Positions 24,714-33,096 of a stretch of 64,000 nt of DNA are shown in pieces (within the stretch, counting starts at the first letter, position 1; each line of letters begins with the position of its first letter). Under the pieces are notes generated by a model. The model was not told the DNA's origin. It ran no database searches and worked only from the letters and a program-made list of their open reading frames with translations. The translations under genes were made by a program, and so were the position numbers. Origin of the DNA: Dasania phycosphaerae (GTDB taxonomy: Bacteria; Pseudomonadota; Gammaproteobacteria; Pseudomonadales; Dasaniaceae); NCBI RefSeq assembly GCF_026891035.1, contig NZ_JAPTGG010000009.1:152103-216102 (forward strand), in the 5' to 3' direction.

Positions 24714-24733
24714 ATACCGGCGAATGCCGGTAT
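24714..24733. repeat. Single REP-like palindrome ATACCGGC-GAAT-GCCGGTAT
   Basis: A perfect 8-bp inverted repeat with a GAAT loop lies in the gap after the M16 peptidase gene, framed by GTC and CC as in common proteobacterial extragenic palindromes. The stem resembles the GATACCGGG...CCCGGTAT hairpin in the 135-bp array near 56 kb. Confidence 0.65.
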
Positions 24734-24753
24734 CCATAGCAACACAAGCGTTT

Positions 24754-27690
24754 TTAAAGCGTAATAATGTCAGCTTGTTGTTGCTGAGCAAAATCTTTGA
24801 GCTGCTCGCTATTACCCTGGTGTGTCACTATGGCCAGGCTGGCTAGCTCCGGTTTTAAATAGTTTTGGGTCACCCGCTTTAAGTCCTCTAGGGAGACTTT
24901 TAGTACATTGGCTCTAAAGGCGCGGCGCTGGGCCGGGGTGCGATCGAACAAGTTGTTGTGGAAAGCAGTTTTGGCCTCACCAGCAGGTGAGCTGGGTTTA
25001 TCTAAGCTGCTAATGACCCCCAGTATGGCCTGCTCTAAATGCTCGCTATCGTGTGTGTTGTTGAGCATCCAGTCTATGGCGGCATCGAAATCGGTCAGGG
25101 TTTCGACTATGCGTGGGTCGCGGTAGGAGTAAAACCTAAAGGCTGCAATATTATTATCCTGGCTGGCACCGCCGCCGTAGGCACCGCCTTGCTCGCGGAT
25201 GACTCGGTGTAAATAACCGTTGCGTAAATAACCGCCCAATACCGTGAGTGCTGCCGCATCGGGGTGGTTAGAGGTAACTGTGGGGTAAGCCTTGGCACAG
25301 AAGTTGACTTGGGTATTGGCCACCCAGATTTGTTTGCGCTGGGCTCTAATGGCGGGTAATTGCAGTGCTGGCTGGCCGGGGTTGGCTTGCTGGCCCCAAA
25401 GCTGCTCTAAGGTTTGCTGGCATTCGGCCAGCTTGTCGGCCTCGGCGATCAGCAGTAATTGCTTTTTGCCTGCCAATATCTGCTGGTGCAGGCTTTGTAG
25501 CTGCTGGGCATAGGCTTTTAAGGTGGCCTCGTCTTGGTTGGCTTGGTCCAGGCCTTTAAGCGTTTGTATGCCCTGTAGGCCGCTGAGCTTATGGCTAAGC
25601 TCGGCTTGCGGGCTCATGCCGCTGCTGGCGGCTGTCATGGCCAGGCTGTGGCCGTTGTTGGTCACGGATTGATCGCGTCTGGCGCGCTGCTGACTCATCA
25701 GTTCGCGCAGGCGGGGCAGTTCGTCAAAGCGTACCTGTAGCAGTGTATCTTGCATAAGCTGGGCTTGAGCGGCCTGGTTGCGGGCCAGGGCCTTGGAAGA
25801 CAATACAAAATAGCTTTTGACGGCCTGTTCGTCATCGGGGCTGCCGCGCAGGGTGCTGAAGGCATTAATGCTGCCGCATACGCTGGCTTGGCGTGATTGG
25901 GTAGCTAGGTAGTCTTGCTCGCCTATACCCAGCTCGGTGAGGTTGCTGGTGTAGTAGGGCATCAGTGCCAGTAGCTCATCGCTGAGTTGTGGCAGCTCTA
26001 TGATTAATTGCTGGTACACCAGGCCATTAGTGCCTTGGGCATAGCTGCTTAAGGGCAGTTCGCCTATGTGGCTGTGCTCACCATCGACTATGTGTATGTC
26101 TGTGGGTACATCGCTTAGGCCTACCTTGGGCAGTATGGACTCGTCGTCTTTTTGTTGCTGCCTGTCGGCTAGCGCTTTGGCCTGGGCTATGACTTGTTGT
26201 TTTTGCTGCTCGTCCATGGCTGCTTTAATAGCGGCTAGTTTAGTGGCCTCGGCGGCTTCTTTGCGCTGCGCTAGTTGCTGATCGGGGGTCATGACTAGGG
26301 TGACGCGGTGTTGGTTATTGAGCAGTAAGTCTTGAGCCAGCTGTTTGATAAAGTTGGGGTCTTTAATATCTTCATGCAGCTGCTCTAATACTGGGTCTAG
26401 GTTGAGCAGGGCAATAGGGTCGCCGCGATGGGTGGCGCTGCCCATGGCGGTGAGTATCAATTGCAGACCAAAGGGGTAGCCGTCGCCGCCTACTTCGCGT
26501 TGGTGTAGCTCTAATTGGTGCAATACCGCCTCGACCTGCTCTTGCGGTACACCGTTGTCGGCAACCTCTTGCAGGGTGTTGAGTATCAGTTGCTCCACCG
26601 CTTCGGCGTGCTTGGCCTCGGTGCCTTCTAAGCCGCAAACAAAGGTGAGTTCGCGCATAGACTCTTCCAAACCGCATAGCGGTGAGGGGGCGCTGCCCAA
26701 GTCGGTGGTTTCCAAGGCTTGTTGCAGGGGCGAGGCGCTGTTATCCAGCAACACGCTGGCCAGCAGCTGGGCGCGCAGCATGCCTTGTAGGTCGGCGCTT
26801 TCGCCAAATAGCCAGCCCATCACCACATGGGTTTTGTTGTCACTGCTGCCTTCTTCATTAAAGGCGTAGCTCTCTTGCACCCGCAGCGGTGCTAGGTAGC
26901 GTTTTTCGGGGGGCACGTGTATGTGTATATCCAGCGCGTCGAAGCGTTTCAGGGCTTGCTCTTCAAAACGGGCGTGGTGCTCGGCAGCGGGGATGTCGCC
27001 AAAGGTCATAAAGATGGCGTTGCTGGGGTGGTAGTGGCTGCGGTAAAAGTCTGTTAGCTCTTGGTAGCTCAAATCGGGTATATCCGCTGGCTCGCCACCG
27101 CTGTTGTAGTGGTAGGTGGTGGTGGGGTAGAGGTATTTGCACAGGGTTTGCCACAGGGTGCTGGGCACCGAGCTCATCGCCCCTTTCATTTCGTTAAAGA
27201 CCACACCTTTGTATACCAGATCGCTGTCGCTGTTTTCGGCTTCGGCAAACTCTACTCGGTGGCCTTCTTGGGCAAAGTCCAATTCATCCAGGCGCGAGAA
27301 AAACACCGCGTCTAAGTAGACCTCTAATAGGTTGTTAAAGTCTTTGCGGTTTTGGCTAGCAAAGGGGTAGGCGGTCCAGTCGGAGCTGGTAAAGGCATTC
27401 ATAAAGGTGTTGAGTGAGCGCCGTATCATCATAAAGAAGGGATCGCGCACGGGGAATTTTTCGCTGCCGCACAAGGCGGTGTGTTCTAGTATGTGGGCCA
27501 CACCGGTGGAGTCGTGGGGCACGGTGCGCAGCGCCACTAAAAATACATTTTCATCGTTGTCGGCGGCCATGTGATAGTGCACGGCGCCGGTTTTTTTGTG
27601 TTGGTATTCTTCTACGGTGATATTCAGTGAATCTATAACCTGGCTGCGTACCAGTTCAAAGGCGGGGTGTTGCGGTGAGTTTGTTGGCAT
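24754..27690 (-). CDS. M16C metallopeptidase, presequence-protease type
   Basis: This 978-residue zinc peptidase of the insulinase superfamily belongs to the group of PreP, a closed two-half barrel that degrades peptides. The inverted zinc motif HxxEH is at residues 66-70 (AHILEHTALCGSEKFP), and FNEMKGAMSS further on is the usual third-ligand region. NTFMNAFTSSDWTAYPFAS and GAYGGGASQDNN (second half) are also typical. There is no signal peptide, so it is probably cytoplasmic and clears small peptides. It is monocistronic with a clear ATG. Confidence 0.93.
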   Translation of the reverse strand: MPTNSPQHPAFELVRSQVIDSLNITVEEYQHKKTGAVHYHMAADNDENVFLVALRTVPHDSTGVAHILEHTALCGSEKFPVRDPFFMMIRRSLNTFMNAFTSSDWTAYPFASQNRKDFNNLLEVYLDAVFFSRLDELDFAQEGHRVEFAEAENSDSDLVYKGVVFNEMKGAMSSVPSTLWQTLCKYLYPTTTYHYNSGGEPADIPDLSYQELTDFYRSHYHPSNAIFMTFGDIPAAEHHARFEEQALKRFDALDIHIHVPPEKRYLAPLRVQESYAFNEEGSSDNKTHVVMGWLFGESADLQGMLRAQLLASVLLDNSASPLQQALETTDLGSAPSPLCGLEESMRELTFVCGLEGTEAKHAEAVEQLILNTLQEVADNGVPQEQVEAVLHQLELHQREVGGDGYPFGLQLILTAMGSATHRGDPIALLNLDPVLEQLHEDIKDPNFIKQLAQDLLLNNQHRVTLVMTPDQQLAQRKEAAEATKLAAIKAAMDEQQKQQVIAQAKALADRQQQKDDESILPKVGLSDVPTDIHIVDGEHSHIGELPLSSYAQGTNGLVYQQLIIELPQLSDELLALMPYYTSNLTELGIGEQDYLATQSRQASVCGSINAFSTLRGSPDDEQAVKSYFVLSSKALARNQAAQAQLMQDTLLQVRFDELPRLRELMSQQRARRDQSVTNNGHSLAMTAASSGMSPQAELSHKLSGLQGIQTLKGLDQANQDEATLKAYAQQLQSLHQQILAGKKQLLLIAEADKLAECQQTLEQLWGQQANPGQPALQLPAIRAQRKQIWVANTQVNFCAKAYPTVTSNHPDAAALTVLGGYLRNGYLHRVIREQGGAYGGGASQDNNIAAFRFYSYRDPRIVETLTDFDAAIDWMLNNTHDSEHLEQAILGVISSLDKPSSPAGEAKTAFHNNLFDRTPAQRRAFRANVLKVSLEDLKRVTQNYLKPELASLAIVTHQGNSEQLKDFAQQQQADIITL

Positions 27691-27816
27691 GTGTGGGTCG
27701 CTTATGATGACGGTGAATGTGAAGCAGTGGTTGCCTATGCTGCAGCCATTGTAGCGTCAAAAGGGCGCGCGGGTACAGGTCGGTAACAGCCTGTTTATAA
27801 GCAAACTAAGCCGGGC

Positions 27817-28596
27817 TTAAGAACTGCTTGGGCTAATCCGTATGTGGTAAAGCCTGGGCCAGTTTTTACCGGTAACAAACAGGCGCTGTTGGTGGCTGTC
27901 GTAGGCTATGCCATTGAGTACATCGGTGTTGGCTTTGCGTAGCGAGTCGGGCAATAGGCCGCTTAAGTCTATACTGCCTTCTACTGCGCCGCTTTGGGGA
28001 TTGATAATGATAATGCGTGAGCTCTGCCAGATATTGGCATAGATTTTCCCCTCTACCCATTCTAGCTCATTGAGGTTTATTACCGGCTGGCCGTGTTCGC
28101 TCACGGTGATGCTGTGGCTGGTGGTAAAATTTTCGGGGTTGATAAAATGCAGCTGCGCACTGCCATCGCTCATTATTAATTGTTGGCCGTTAGTACATAG
28201 GCCCCAGCCTTGGCCTTTGTAGCGGAATTGGCTAATGGGTTTTAAATTGTCTTGTTGGTACACCAATGCCAAACCTGCGCGCCAGGTGAGCTGGTAAATT
28301 TTTTGATTGAGCAGGGTAATGCCTTCAGCAAATAAATGCCTAGGCAGGGCATGTTGTTGTTCGGGGGCGTAGTGGTTGAGTGTGCGTACGCTTAGCCGCG
28401 AATGGCCGTAACGGCCAGCGCTCTCGTAGAGTTTACCCTGTGCAAAGGCCAAACCTTGGGTGAACAGCTGGGGGTTGTGAGGGTATTCGGCAACCACAGT
28501 ATAGCGGTAGTGGCTAACGGCTTTGGCCTGCGCACTGTCAGCCCAGGTGGCAACAGGCCACCACCAGGCGCTTATTAATAATAAAAAAATGGGCAT
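27817..28596 (-). CDS. Glutaminyl-peptide cyclotransferase, secreted
   Basis: The 259-residue protein has a signal peptide (MPIFLLLISAWWWPVATWA) and a beta-propeller of the bacterial/plant glutamine cyclotransferase family. Landmarks are PHNPQLFTQGLAFAQGKLYE, SAGRYGHS, YKGQGWGLC, NELEWVEGKIYANIWQS, DVLNGIAYD and FVTGKNWPRLY. The family turns N-terminal Gln into pyroglutamate. The Trp, Glu and Asn residues in ELEWVEGKIYANIW are the conserved core. It acts in the periplasm. Nothing links it functionally to its neighbours. Confidence 0.92.
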   Translation of the reverse strand: MPIFLLLISAWWWPVATWADSAQAKAVSHYRYTVVAEYPHNPQLFTQGLAFAQGKLYESAGRYGHSRLSVRTLNHYAPEQQHALPRHLFAEGITLLNQKIYQLTWRAGLALVYQQDNLKPISQFRYKGQGWGLCTNGQQLIMSDGSAQLHFINPENFTTSHSITVSEHGQPVINLNELEWVEGKIYANIWQSSRIIIINPQSGAVEGSIDLSGLLPDSLRKANTDVLNGIAYDSHQQRLFVTGKNWPRLYHIRISPSSS

Positions 28597-28679
28597 AATT
28601 AATTAAAAAGGTAATGAGCAAGCAATTAAAAATTTGATTGCTGAAAAATAAGTTTCGTTATTATTAGTGGCCGTTTTTT

Positions 28680-28988
28680 TTAATCTTCTTGGCGAGTTCT
28701 TTCATTAACATAGGCGATAGCATCACTTACCGCTTTGGTAACTTTATGGTTAATTTCGCTGCGCTCACCCGAGGAGAGATAAAACATCATATCAACGTCG
28801 TGGCGTATATAGCGTGGTGGTAAGTTGTTAAGCGCCACGCAAGAGACGTCGGCTATATATTCGCCGTCTACATCTTTGCCCACCAAGACTCTTTGTAACT
28901 CTTGTAGTACTAGGGTTTCGTAGTAGTTATGTATGCTATCTATATCGCTGGGGCTGCCGCCGCGAAAATTAAAACCTGAAAGTAGCAT
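28680..28988 (-). CDS. ComFB-family late competence protein
   Basis: The 102-residue protein contains the ComFB signature almost end to end: HNYYETLVLQELQRVL, then DVSCVALNNLPPRYIRHDVD and MMFYLSSGERSEI. Homologues bind cyclic di-nucleotides in some bacteria and sit in competence operons in others; here it stands alone downstream of mnmC. The ATG at 28988 has a good AGGAG site. The exact role in this organism is open. Confidence 0.9.
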   Translation of the reverse strand: MLLSGFNFRGGSPSDIDSIHNYYETLVLQELQRVLVGKDVDGEYIADVSCVALNNLPPRYIRHDVDMMFYLSSGERSEINHKVTKAVSDAIAYVNERTRQED

Positions 28989-29026
28989 AGGGGGCTCCTG
29001 TTATTTATTCGGTCAATAGTGGCAGT

Positions 29027-31087
29027 TTAGCAGGCTGGTTTTATCTTGCCGCGAATTATATCGCGTATCAAAAATCGGCCCGGGTTTAGGGCCTCTACTA
29101 ACTGCCTGGGCAGTGGCAGCGGCTCCTGGCATAACATGGCAGCGATCAGCTCTGCGCATAATGGGCTGGAGCTTAGGCCTTTAGAGCCATGTGCAACATT
29201 GATATACAGGCCGGGGTAGTAGCTGCCTGCGATGGCAATAGGCTTTTTGGCGTCTTTGCTCAGGGCTATGTAGTCGCGGATAAAATCATCGTTGTTGGCC
29301 ACCGGCCCTACCAAGGGCAGATAGTCGGGGCTGTTACAGCGCAGGTTGGCACGGCCGCTAAAATCTTCGGGGTTGAGCTGCTGCGGGTCACTGGCTAAGA
29401 GTTGAGGCAGCGCTTGTTGCAGGCTGGTGAGGTTGCGTTGGTGGTCAGCGGGGCGCAGGGTTTTGTCGCTGTCGGCAATATCAAACGTAGCCCCAAAATT
29501 TAGGCTGTTGCCTATGGCTGGAGTGATATAGCCCTCGTGGCAAATTACGCTGCGTGGTAATTGTTGAAAATGTTGCAGTGCTAATGCAGTCACTTGCCCG
29601 CGTATGCTTTTTAACGGTAGTTGCTGGCATTGCTGAAATTGTTGGGCATCTAAGCTATTAGCAATAACAACAGCGTCGGCGTTAACCATTGTTTGTTGCT
29701 GTGAGTTAACAATTTGCCAGCCCGCGCTGTGCTGCTGTAAGTGCATGGCTTGCTGCTGCTTGATAACAGTGATATTAGCTTGGCGGCTGAGTTGCAGGCA
29801 TAGTTGGGTGGGGGAAATCCAGCCTGAACCTTTTAAGAAATAACCGGGGTAAGGGCAGTCCACCCCACTAAGTTCCGAGGCCCGCTGCGGGCTGACTATC
29901 TCTACCCAATCACTATGCGTTGCAAAATGCGGGGCCAGCTGTGCTAACCACTGCTGCTGTTTGTCACTGCCGCACAGCTGCAGTAAGCCGCAAAAACTGA
30001 CATCTTGCGCTGTTAACAAACCTTGTTGTTGTAGCTGCTGGTAGTAGCGCAGGGCGTAGTGATAGCTGCTAAGCCCAAATTGGCTAAGTTTACCCGCCTC
30101 GGTTGAGAGCTTGGTGTAGAGCATAGCCTGCGCATTACCCGAGGCCTCTTGTGCCAGCTCGCCGTGTCGCTCTATCAAGCTCACCTGTATGCCGCGGCTA
30201 GCCAGTGCATAGGCCGTGGTGCAGCCAGCAACGCCGCCACCAATTACCGCCACATGTTGCGGGCGGGGGGACAGCGGCGGCAGCGCCCAAGGTGTTGTTT
30301 TGTGCGCGCGGGGTTGTTGCTCGTTGTTAACGGCGTTAAAGACCCCGCTAAGCATCTCTCGTTTGTGGCCATAACCTTTGGTTTTGCTAACGCTAAAGCC
30401 TACCTCTTGTAAGCCGCGGCGCACTATACCGGCGGCGGTAAAAGTGGCTAGCGTGCTGCCCGGCCTGCTGAGTTTGGCCAGGGTTTGAAACAGCGCTTGG
30501 CTCCACATAGAGGGGTTTTTAGCGGGGGCAAAACCATCTAAAAACCAAGCGTCGACTTTGGCACCGTGGCTAGTTACAAAGTCGGGGTGTGGCGTTGCCA
30601 GGCATTGTTCAAAGCTACTGCTGGCTTCGCCCAGTAGCAGGTGCAGGCTTATGCCCTGCTCAAAATGCAATACATGTTGGCCGGGTAGCAGGGGGGGATA
30701 TTGTGCTAGCAGCGGTTGGCTATACGTTGCTAGATCAGGCCAGGCACTGAGGGCGCGTTGTAAATCGGCTGGCCTCAGTGGGTGTTTTTCTACGCTAATA
30801 AAATGCAGTCGCCAAGTACTGGGGGCCAGTTGCTGCCAGAGCTGGCAGGCCGCTAAAAAGTTGAGGCCGGTGCCAAAGCCGGTTTCGGCTATGGTAAAAA
30901 CGCCGGGTTGTTGCGGGTCTAGTTGCTGCCAGCGCTGAGCTAGTTGATTGTGTTGTAAAAACACATAGTCGGTTTCGGCTAAGCCATGCTGTTTGGAAAA
31001 GTAGATGTCGTCGTAGTGGCTGGAGCTGGGTAGCTGGTCTTCCTGCCAGCTGATTTCGGCCGTGTCGAGTTGAAAGGGGGAGGGCAT
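29027..31087 (-). CDS. mnmC: Bifunctional tRNA wobble uridine methyltransferase/oxidoreductase MnmC
   Basis: MnmC completes 5-methylaminomethyl-2-thiouridine at tRNA position 34. The C-terminal FAD domain removes the carboxymethyl group, and the N-terminal domain adds a methyl from SAM. The 686 residues are the usual size. The methyltransferase half shows SSHYDDIYFSKQHGLAETDY, AETGFGTGLNFLAA and KVDAWFLDGFAPAKNPSMW. The oxidase half starts near 280 with HVAVIGGGVAGCTTAYALA and has EASGNAQAMLYTKLS. ComFB follows downstream and the coiled-coil protein gene lies upstream; neither is related in function. Confidence 0.96.
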   Translation of the reverse strand: MPSPFQLDTAEISWQEDQLPSSSHYDDIYFSKQHGLAETDYVFLQHNQLAQRWQQLDPQQPGVFTIAETGFGTGLNFLAACQLWQQLAPSTWRLHFISVEKHPLRPADLQRALSAWPDLATYSQPLLAQYPPLLPGQHVLHFEQGISLHLLLGEASSSFEQCLATPHPDFVTSHGAKVDAWFLDGFAPAKNPSMWSQALFQTLAKLSRPGSTLATFTAAGIVRRGLQEVGFSVSKTKGYGHKREMLSGVFNAVNNEQQPRAHKTTPWALPPLSPRPQHVAVIGGGVAGCTTAYALASRGIQVSLIERHGELAQEASGNAQAMLYTKLSTEAGKLSQFGLSSYHYALRYYQQLQQQGLLTAQDVSFCGLLQLCGSDKQQQWLAQLAPHFATHSDWVEIVSPQRASELSGVDCPYPGYFLKGSGWISPTQLCLQLSRQANITVIKQQQAMHLQQHSAGWQIVNSQQQTMVNADAVVIANSLDAQQFQQCQQLPLKSIRGQVTALALQHFQQLPRSVICHEGYITPAIGNSLNFGATFDIADSDKTLRPADHQRNLTSLQQALPQLLASDPQQLNPEDFSGRANLRCNSPDYLPLVGPVANNDDFIRDYIALSKDAKKPIAIAGSYYPGLYINVAHGSKGLSSSPLCAELIAAMLCQEPLPLPRQLVEALNPGRFLIRDIIRGKIKPAC

Positions 31088-31092
31088 TTCAC

Positions 31093-31150
31093 AGTCTCTA
31101 GGAGTGAGTCTCTAGTCTCTAGATAAAAAGTGCTAGAGACTCGGTGCTAG
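31093..31150. repeat. Second CTAGTCTCTAG cluster with a 9-bp inverted repeat
   Basis: Copies of AGTCTCTAG occur in tandem, and AGTCTCTAG (31114-31122) pairs with CTAGAGACT (31133-31141) around a ten-base loop. It lies between the coiled-coil gene and mnmC. The words match those at 16041-16065. Confidence 0.5.
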
Positions 31151-31170
31151 CAGTGGCGTATGGATGAGGC

Positions 31171-32211
31171 TTATTGCTCGGCTTTTACGTAAAACACCAT
31201 GTAGGGAGTTTCAGCGTCCGATAAATCTAGCAAAAACTCCATGCGCTGGTATTTGTATTCTTTGGGTATTTCCGCTTTCCAGCGGTAGTCGTCCAAGGAG
31301 AAAGTGGCATTGCCATAGGCTACCTTGCTATCACCCTGATACTGGTTACCGCCTACTGCGTGTAACTTTAGCGAGCGGGTAAGCTGGTCGGGTATACGTA
31401 TGGTCAAGGTTTTTTGTTCGCCAATCTGGCTGCCGTCACCGGCTGAGGCCGCTGCTTTTAGGCGCTCTTGCTCGGCGGCTATGGCTGTAGGGTCAGTTAA
31501 AAAAGTAACGGGCTCACGCTGGCTGCGATCTATAGGCGCTGGGGCAGCTAAGGCGGCGGCTTCAGCTTCTGCTTGTTGTTGTGCCTGCTGCTGAGCAAGC
31601 AGCGCAGCGGCTTCGGCGGCAGCAGCTTGTTCAGCGAGTTGTAGTGCTTTTAAACGTTCGTTTTCAGCTTTTAAGCGCGCTAGTTCTTGGCGTTGTTTTT
31701 CTATACGAGCGGCTTCGTTAGCCGCTTGTTGTTGCTGTAATTTGGCGATCAGTTGGCTGTGGCCGTTAATATTGTTTTGTAGCTTGGCAATCAATGCTGT
31801 ACTGCTGGCGATTTTTTGCTCTAGATTTTGTTTTTGATCATCCAGCTCTGCCAGTTGTTTATTCGACTTTTTATATTTGCGTTCGGCTAAGGTGAGCTTA
31901 AATTGGGCGTTATTAAGTTCGCCATCTTTGCTGGGATCTTGCGCCGCTTCTAGGCTTAATTTTGCCACTTCGGCCTGGGCGGCTTCATAGATGTCTTTTT
32001 CAGGTGAGGGGGCGTTAGCGGCCTGCACCAGTGCTAGCTCGGTGGTTTGTAGTTGTTGGTTATAAGCTGCAAGTTCTGCTTGGGTGGCGATAAGCTGGTT
32101 TTTAAAGCTATCGAGTTCGGCTTGGGCTGCGCTGAGTGATTTAGCGTAGCCGTTAAGGCTGAGCATAAGGCTGAAAACGAGAACAGATGCAGTAAAACAC
32201 TTGGCAAACAT
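31171..32211 (-). CDS. Periplasmic coiled-coil protein of unknown function
   Basis: From the ATG at 32211 the product has 346 residues: a signal peptide (MFAKCFTASVLVFSLMLSLN), then about 200 residues of Ala/Gln/Glu/Lys-rich coiled coil, then a compact C-terminal domain of about 85 residues containing TLTIRIPDQLTRSLKLHAVG and MEFLLDLSDAETPYMVFYV. I do not recognise that domain. A GTG at 32226 would add five residues, but the GTGAG around it better serves as ribosome site for the ATG. The coiled coil resembles those of periplasmic scaffold proteins (TolA, EnvC-like), without matching their end domains. Confidence 0.7.
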   Translation of the reverse strand: MFAKCFTASVLVFSLMLSLNGYAKSLSAAQAELDSFKNQLIATQAELAAYNQQLQTTELALVQAANAPSPEKDIYEAAQAEVAKLSLEAAQDPSKDGELNNAQFKLTLAERKYKKSNKQLAELDDQKQNLEQKIASSTALIAKLQNNINGHSQLIAKLQQQQAANEAARIEKQRQELARLKAENERLKALQLAEQAAAAEAAALLAQQQAQQQAEAEAAALAAPAPIDRSQREPVTFLTDPTAIAAEQERLKAAASAGDGSQIGEQKTLTIRIPDQLTRSLKLHAVGGNQYQGDSKVAYGNATFSLDDYRWKAEIPKEYKYQRMEFLLDLSDAETPYMVFYVKAEQ

Positions 32212-32405
32212 GGATGATAATCTCACTTGAATTTTTGCTATATGAGCTGTAATTGACAGCTTAATCCGTTAATGGCGTCAAAAATACACAGGCTTAAACC
32301 CGAAACTATGACAGATTTATTACGCTTTTTCAAAATCAACCCAGTGTTTGGGCTGAGTACGGGCAGGCTATGTTGTTATCGATTTTAAGCCGCCCGTGTT
32401 AGTCC

Positions 32406-32879
32406 TTAGCCTATGCTAATGCTGGGTAGCACAGGTTTGGGGATGTTTAGTTTAGTGTCTGGCGCCATGACTGTCGCCTCGCCTTGCGCCACAATTTTGT
32501 TGTCTTGGTTGCGGGCTACGCACTTTATCACAACGGTGCGACGTTTATCCTGTTTGTCGGTGACTTCCAAGTTGACGGTGATTTGGTCACCTAGCATTAC
32601 CGGCTTGCGAAAGGATAGGCTTTGCCCCAAGTAAATGCTGCCAGGGCCGGGCAGGTGTAAGGCGATAGCTGCAGAAACCAGTCCGCCCGTCCACATACCA
32701 TGAGCAATGCGACCCTGAAAAGGGGTACTGGCAGCAAAGGCTTCGTCCAAGTGTACTGGGTTGGTATCTCCCGAGGTGGCGGCAAACATCACTATGTCTT
32801 GCTCGGTGAGGGTCTTGCTATATTCAGCCGTTTGACCAATGCTTATTTCGTCGTAGGTGAAATTGCTTAATTGGCTCAC
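32406..32879 (-). CDS. MaoC-family (R)-specific enoyl-CoA hydratase, PhaJ-like
   Basis: The single hot-dog protein has 157 residues with the hydratase-2 motif FAATSGDTNPVHLDEAFA; Asp38 and His43 are the expected catalytic pair. RIAHGMWTGGLVSAAIA follows, as in PhaJ. Such enzymes make (R)-3-hydroxyacyl-CoA from enoyl-CoA for polyhydroxyalkanoates, or hydrate crotonyl-CoA. A crotonyl-CoA link would interest the Ccr route at the left of the window, but the gene is 23 kb away, so this is inference only. Start is GTG with AAGGAT upstream. Confidence 0.88.
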   Translation of the reverse strand: MSQLSNFTYDEISIGQTAEYSKTLTEQDIVMFAATSGDTNPVHLDEAFAASTPFQGRIAHGMWTGGLVSAAIALHLPGPGSIYLGQSLSFRKPVMLGDQITVNLEVTDKQDKRRTVVIKCVARNQDNKIVAQGEATVMAPDTKLNIPKPVLPSISIG

Positions 32880-33096
32880 AGGTAATCCTTACAAAGAAAA
32901 ATAAAATAGAATGGTGAAATTGGCGGCTATTGTAGACTATTTAAATGGCTATGCGAAAACCTCTGCGCTATAAATGTGAGTGAAATAATAATGAGATTAA
33001 AAGCTGTTTGTTTAATGAGCAGTAAGCTTGCGGCGCTGGCTTTTTTATAGCTAGCTTGTAAACGGCACTAATACTACTGGTTTTAAGGATGTAATA

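Noticed and set aside
24908..27319. Several plus-strand and minus-strand frames of 60-104 codons inside the M16 peptidase gene
   Set aside because: All lie within the clear peptidase frame and show no domain or ribosome site.
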